From the NCBI GenBank assembly GCA_041628615.1, contig JBFKOW010000063.1:1-17706 (forward strand): a DNA stretch of 17,706 bases, written 5' to 3'. Under the pieces are notes generated by a model. The model worked only from the letters and a program-made list of their open reading frames with translations, ran no database searches and was not told where the DNA came from. A program made the translations under genes and the position numbers. This document shows, piece by piece, positions 14,661 through 17,706 of this stretch. Every line of letters begins with the position of its first letter. Positions within the stretch are counted from its first letter, which is position 1. The DNA comes from JAMWZF01 sp041628615. GTDB taxonomy: Bacteria > Pseudomonadota > Alphaproteobacteria > Rhodobacterales > Rhodobacteraceae.

Positions 14661-16970
14661 ATGCCAACGCTTGGATATGTCAGACTGTCGCGCAAGCTTC
14701 CGCTTCTGTTCGTCTGTTTCAGTCTCGGCGTCTCGATGGTCGTTCTGACCATCGGTTACCTGAACTTCCGCTCGGTGCTGATCGACGATGCGCGGACGCT
14801 GTTCGAGGTAATCTCGCGCGAGCGCGAGAAGGCGATCGAGCAATGGACCGGGTCGATCGCCAAGGATGTCAACATTCTCGTCAAGAACCCCGGCACGATC
14901 GAGGCGGCGGTCGACCTGACCTATGGCTGGCGGGATTTCGACGGGGATCCCTATGCGACCTTCCAGGACACCTACATCCGGCAGAACCCGCACCCGGCCG
15001 ATCAGCGCTTCCTGCTCGGCGAACCGGTCGTCAACCTGTTCCGGCGCTACGATTTCGCGCATGCGAAGTACCACCCGTTCTTCGTCGAGTTCCAGCAGCA
15101 GAACGGCTACGACGACCTGTACATCTTCTCGCCGGAGGGCGACCTGATCTATTCGGTGGGGAAGGGGTCCGAATACGCGACGAGTTTCGAGACCGGCGCC
15201 TTCGTCGACAGCGGTCTGGGACGGGCCATGACGCGGGCGCGGGACGGGGCCCCCGGCAGCGTGGTGTTCGAGGACTTCAGTCCCTATGCCCCGGCCGCCG
15301 GTGCGCCGGCCGCGTTCGTCGCGGCGCCGCTCCACAACGACTTCGGCGTGCTGGTGGGGGTCGTGGCGCTGCAGATGCCGGTGAGCCGGCTTCTCGCCAT
15401 CGTCAACGACCCGGCGGGCCTCGGGTCGACCGGACAGCTGATCCTGATCGGCCCGGACGGGCGCAGCCGGAACAGTTCCCGCATCGAGGGACAGTTCGGC
15501 CTTTACGCCGAGATCCAGCCGCGTCCGCAGGTCCGCGCCGCTCTGGCGGGGCAGGAAACGGTGATGATCGGCGAGCCTGGCCAGTCCGGCAACGCGGTGA
15601 TGGCGATCACCGGCAGCACCCGCGTCTTTGACCGGACCTGGGCGATCGTGGCCGAAACCGACATGAACGAGATCCTTGCGAGCGCGCGCGAACTGCGGTT
15701 CCTGACGCTTCTGCTGAACGGCGCCGCCGCGGCGATCGTGACCGGGCTGGGCTGGATGGTCGCCCGTTCGATCGTGCGCCCGATCCAGCGGGTTTCCGCG
15801 GCGATGGTCGCCGTGTCCGAGGGCGACTATGCCGTCGACGTGCCGGAGACCATGCGGCGCGACGAGGTCGGGGAGATGGCCCGCGTGCTGAGCGAGACCA
15901 AGGAGAAGCTTGCCGTCGCCCGCCGCTCCGAGGAGGACCGCGCAGCGATGCTGGAGGCGCAGGGCGTGGCGATCGACACGATGAGATCCGCGCTGACCCA
16001 TCTTGCCAGCGGCGATCTCAGCCGGCCCATCACCGCCGAGGTCCCCGCCGAGTTCGAGGCCCTGAAGTCCGACTTCAACCGGGCCGTCGATGCCCTCAAC
16101 GGCGCCCTGGGGCAGGTTCTCGTGACCGCCTCGAGCATCGACGGCAGCGCGGCCGAATTCAGCACCTCGTCCGACGACCTCGCCCGCCGGACCGAGGAAC
16201 AGGCCGCGACGCTCGAGGATTCCTCGCTCGAGCTCAACCAGATGACGGACTCGGTTGCGAGCGGCGCCGCAAGCGCGCGGGAAGCGATGGTGGTCATCCG
16301 CGAGGCCCGCAGCCACGCCGACAACAGCCGCGACGTGGTCCGGGCCGCCATCGGCGCGATGGACAACATCCGGAATTCCTCGGACCGGATGCGGTCCATC
16401 GTCGATGTCATGGACGACATCGCCTTCCAGACCAACCTGCTGGCCATCAATGCCGGGATCGAGGCGGCGAGCGCGGGCGAACTGGGCCGCGGTTTCGCCG
16501 TTGTCGCCGCCGAGGTGCGCGCGCTGGCGCTCCGGTCGGCCGAAGCCTCGCGCGAGATCAGCGACCTGATCAGGGCCAGCGACACCGAGGTGCAGACCGG
16601 CGAGTCCCTCGTCGGCGAGACCGGGACCGCGCTTGTCAGTATCGCCGAGGAAGTGGACCACATCACCGACCTGGTCTCCAAGATCACCGCCGGTTCGGAG
16701 GAACAGGCCGCCAGCATCTCGGCGATCAATGGCCGGATCAAGCAACTGGGTGGCGTCACCCAGCAGAACGCGGCGATGGTGGAAGAGTTCAACGCCGCCT
16801 CGCAACTGCTCCGGCAGGACGTGTCGGCGCTCGTCGACCTGATCGGCCAGTTCACCATACGGGCCGACGGCGCCGCGCGATTGCCCCGGCCGGCGGCCAC
16901 GCCCCGCGGCGCCCCGGCAGGCGCCGACCGAGCCGCGCCGGCACCCGAAAGCCGACGGGCCAGCGCCTGA
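14661..16970 (+). CDS. Methyl-accepting chemotaxis protein with periplasmic Cache-type sensor
   Basis: A 769-residue transmembrane chemoreceptor. TM1 is at about residues 12-34 and TM2 at about 345-368. Between them is a periplasmic domain of about 310 residues with YDDLYIFSPEGDLIYSV and GQLILIGPDGRSR, suggesting a double Cache ligand domain. HAMP domains follow at about 369-421 and 437-490. The cytoplasmic signalling hairpin tip is DDIAFQTNLLAINAGIEAA (585-603) with GRGFAVVAAEVRALALRSAEA. Ser604 replaces the usual arginine of EAARAGE. The tail after 735 is Ala/Pro/Arg-rich and lacks a CheR-tethering NWETF-like end. ATG 14661 has GGGGAG five bases upstream. The ligand is unknown and no other chemotaxis genes are nearby. 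Confidence 0.95.
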   Translation: MPTLGYVRLSRKLPLLFVCFSLGVSMVVLTIGYLNFRSVLIDDARTLFEVISREREKAIEQWTGSIAKDVNILVKNPGTIEAAVDLTYGWRDFDGDPYATFQDTYIRQNPHPADQRFLLGEPVVNLFRRYDFAHAKYHPFFVEFQQQNGYDDLYIFSPEGDLIYSVGKGSEYATSFETGAFVDSGLGRAMTRARDGAPGSVVFEDFSPYAPAAGAPAAFVAAPLHNDFGVLVGVVALQMPVSRLLAIVNDPAGLGSTGQLILIGPDGRSRNSSRIEGQFGLYAEIQPRPQVRAALAGQETVMIGEPGQSGNAVMAITGSTRVFDRTWAIVAETDMNEILASARELRFLTLLLNGAAAAIVTGLGWMVARSIVRPIQRVSAAMVAVSEGDYAVDVPETMRRDEVGEMARVLSETKEKLAVARRSEEDRAAMLEAQGVAIDTMRSALTHLASGDLSRPITAEVPAEFEALKSDFNRAVDALNGALGQVLVTASSIDGSAAEFSTSSDDLARRTEEQAATLEDSSLELNQMTDSVASGAASAREAMVVIREARSHADNSRDVVRAAIGAMDNIRNSSDRMRSIVDVMDDIAFQTNLLAINAGIEAASAGELGRGFAVVAAEVRALALRSAEASREISDLIRASDTEVQTGESLVGETGTALVSIAEEVDHITDLVSKITAGSEEQAASISAINGRIKQLGGVTQQNAAMVEEFNAASQLLRQDVSALVDLIGQFTIRADGAARLPRPAATPRGAPAGADRAAPAPESRRASA

Positions 16971-17090
16971 GGCGCCGGGCCCGGATGCCGCAGCCCCAAC
17001 CGGCGTCCGCAGCGCGGTTATGCGAAACCGGTCCGCCCTGCGCATGACCGGACCTCGCGACGCGCCGCCGCCATCGGCGCTGCAATTGCT

Positions 17091-17158
17091 GGTCCGCGGA
17101 CCCCCAAGGCGATGACGCCTTCGGCTCGCCGCCGGGCAGGCGGCGACGGTGCCCGGGC
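17091..17158. repeat. Cluster of four perfect dyads in a gene-free stretch
   Basis: Between the chemoreceptor and the DUF4387 gene, 16971-17411 holds no supported gene. It contains GGTCCGCGGACC (17091-17102), AAGGCG-ATGA-CGCCTT (17106-17121), TCGCCGCC-GGGCA-GGCGGCGA (17126-17146) and GCCCGGGC (17151-17158) in a row. A direct repeat of CGGTCCGG follows at 17204-17211 and 17214-17221. No U tract follows the stems, so ordinary terminators are not indicated. Confidence 0.5.
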
Positions 17159-17411
17159 CGGGCCTGGCAAGACGCCGGTCAGCGTGGCGGGGTGCTTTGT
17201 CGCCGGTCCGGAACGGTCCGGGGCGGTCGTGGCGCCTGGCCGGCCCTGCCATGACGCCGCTGCCGGCACAGGGCGAAACGGACAGAGTGATCCGGACGGG
17301 CATCGCCGACTCGCCGACCGTGGATCCATCGCAATGCCAGGGGAAGGTCCAAGCGCGTGCCCGATGCGCCGCCTCGCGGAGAGGTCCGCTTCAGCCGTAT
17401 CGCGGTTCCAG

Positions 17412-17706
17412 TCAGCCGCCCGGACTCTCGCGCCGCGACCCGGTCATCAGCCGGATCGGCATTTCGGCGAGCAGCGCCCCCCAGCCCGCCCCGTGCATGT
17501 CCCGGTCCTCCGGCGTTCCCTGGATCGCGGGCCGTGGCAGGGACAGCTTGAGCACGGCGAGATCCGCGATCTCGAACCGCCGGATCGCGTCCGCGGCCAC
17601 GCCGAAACGGTCAGCGACGGCATCGGTGTCCAGCGCCGCACAGACCGCAGCAAACGTCTCGCCGTCGCCGCAGAACACGTCGATCGTCACCCAGAACGGT
17701 CCGGCA
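17412..17706 (-). CDS. DUF4387 family protein, N-terminus beyond the window
   Basis: The visible 98 residues run AGPFWVTIDVF, then a helical segment with VADRFGVAADAIRRFEI, then LKLSLPRPAIQG and DRDMHGA. These are the recognisable blocks of the DUF4387 family, of unknown function. In other bacteria such proteins are often encoded with or fused to AtuA-like (DUF1446) proteins linked to acyclic terpene use, so an AtuA-like gene may lie just upstream, outside the window. A GTG at 17690 could open the frame, but the conserved AGPFW block precedes it, so the start is outside the window. About 110 residues is usual, so only a few are missing. Confidence 0.8.
   Translation of the reverse strand, partial: AGPFWVTIDVFCGDGETFAAVCAALDTDAVADRFGVAADAIRRFEIADLAVLKLSLPRPAIQGTPEDRDMHGAGWGALLAEMPIRLMTGSRRESPGG

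Noticed and set aside
14601..17303. 900-codon open frame antisense to the chemoreceptor
   Set aside because: It mirrors the chemoreceptor coding sequence, shows no recognisable domain and has shadow-frame composition.
17018..17329. Minus-strand 103-codon frame in the gene-free stretch
   Set aside because: It has no ribosome binding site and Pro/Ala/Arg-rich composition, and it spans the dyad cluster.

Overview
The window looks like a chromosomal stretch of a high-GC alphaproteobacterium of the Rhodobacterales (Rhodobacteraceae/Paracoccaceae type). The evidence is the gene order nrdR-ribD ... ribE-ribB-ribH-nusB, a RibB fused to a degenerate RibA domain, an mmcB-type DNA repair gene with a GTTC-N7-GTTC-like LexA box, a tRNA-His without G-1 and with A73, and a CtrA-like box upstream of a chemoreceptor gene. 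No transposase, integrase, phage gene or CRISPR array is visible.

Layout. 1-703: an HExxH metallopeptidase-like gene (+) cut by or starting at the window edge. 726-3056: a short-chain dehydrogenase and a TPR-sulfotransferase, both on the minus strand. 3121-3543: a YjbQ family gene. 3667-5243: nrdR and ribD, overlapping (+). 5240-9873: a minus-strand capsule cassette, transcribed kpsS, then an outer-membrane export lipoprotein gene, then kpsC. It lies inside the riboflavin gene order, and kpsC appears frameshifted. 10009-12857: ribE, ribB(X), ribH and nusB (+), the last three overlapping by one to four bases. 12946-13278: a small two-TM membrane protein. 13279-13633: a gene-free stretch with a rod-like candidate RNA and the mmcB promoter. 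13634-14311: convergent mmcB and a small DUF6324-like gene. 14461-14537: tRNA-His(GTG). 14661-16970: a methyl-accepting chemotaxis protein. 16971-17411: a gene-free stretch full of perfect dyads. 17412-17706: the C-terminal part of a DUF4387 protein (-).

How the genes work together. RibD, RibE, RibB and RibH cover riboflavin synthesis except for GTP cyclohydrolase II; the RibA-like half of RibB has no cysteines and cannot bind the catalytic zinc, so a separate ribA is expected elsewhere. NrdR (ribonucleotide reductase repressor) and NusB (antitermination) travel with the pathway genes. KpsS and KpsC build the beta-Kdo linker on the lipid anchor of ABC-transporter-dependent capsules, and the OPX lipoprotein forms the outer-membrane exit; the transporter genes are not in the window.

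Most notable observations: a likely 2-base loss in kpsC, positioned by comparing its two internal modules; a terminator-like hairpin between the export gene and kpsC; an Asn-to-Trp change in the conserved PNPxVG motif of RibD; a LexA-like operator inside a leaderless-looking mmcB promoter; a CtrA-like box before the chemoreceptor; loss of a trimer-contact arginine in that receptor's tip; and an unassigned structured-RNA candidate between 13336 and 13478. No clearly novel multi-gene system was found.
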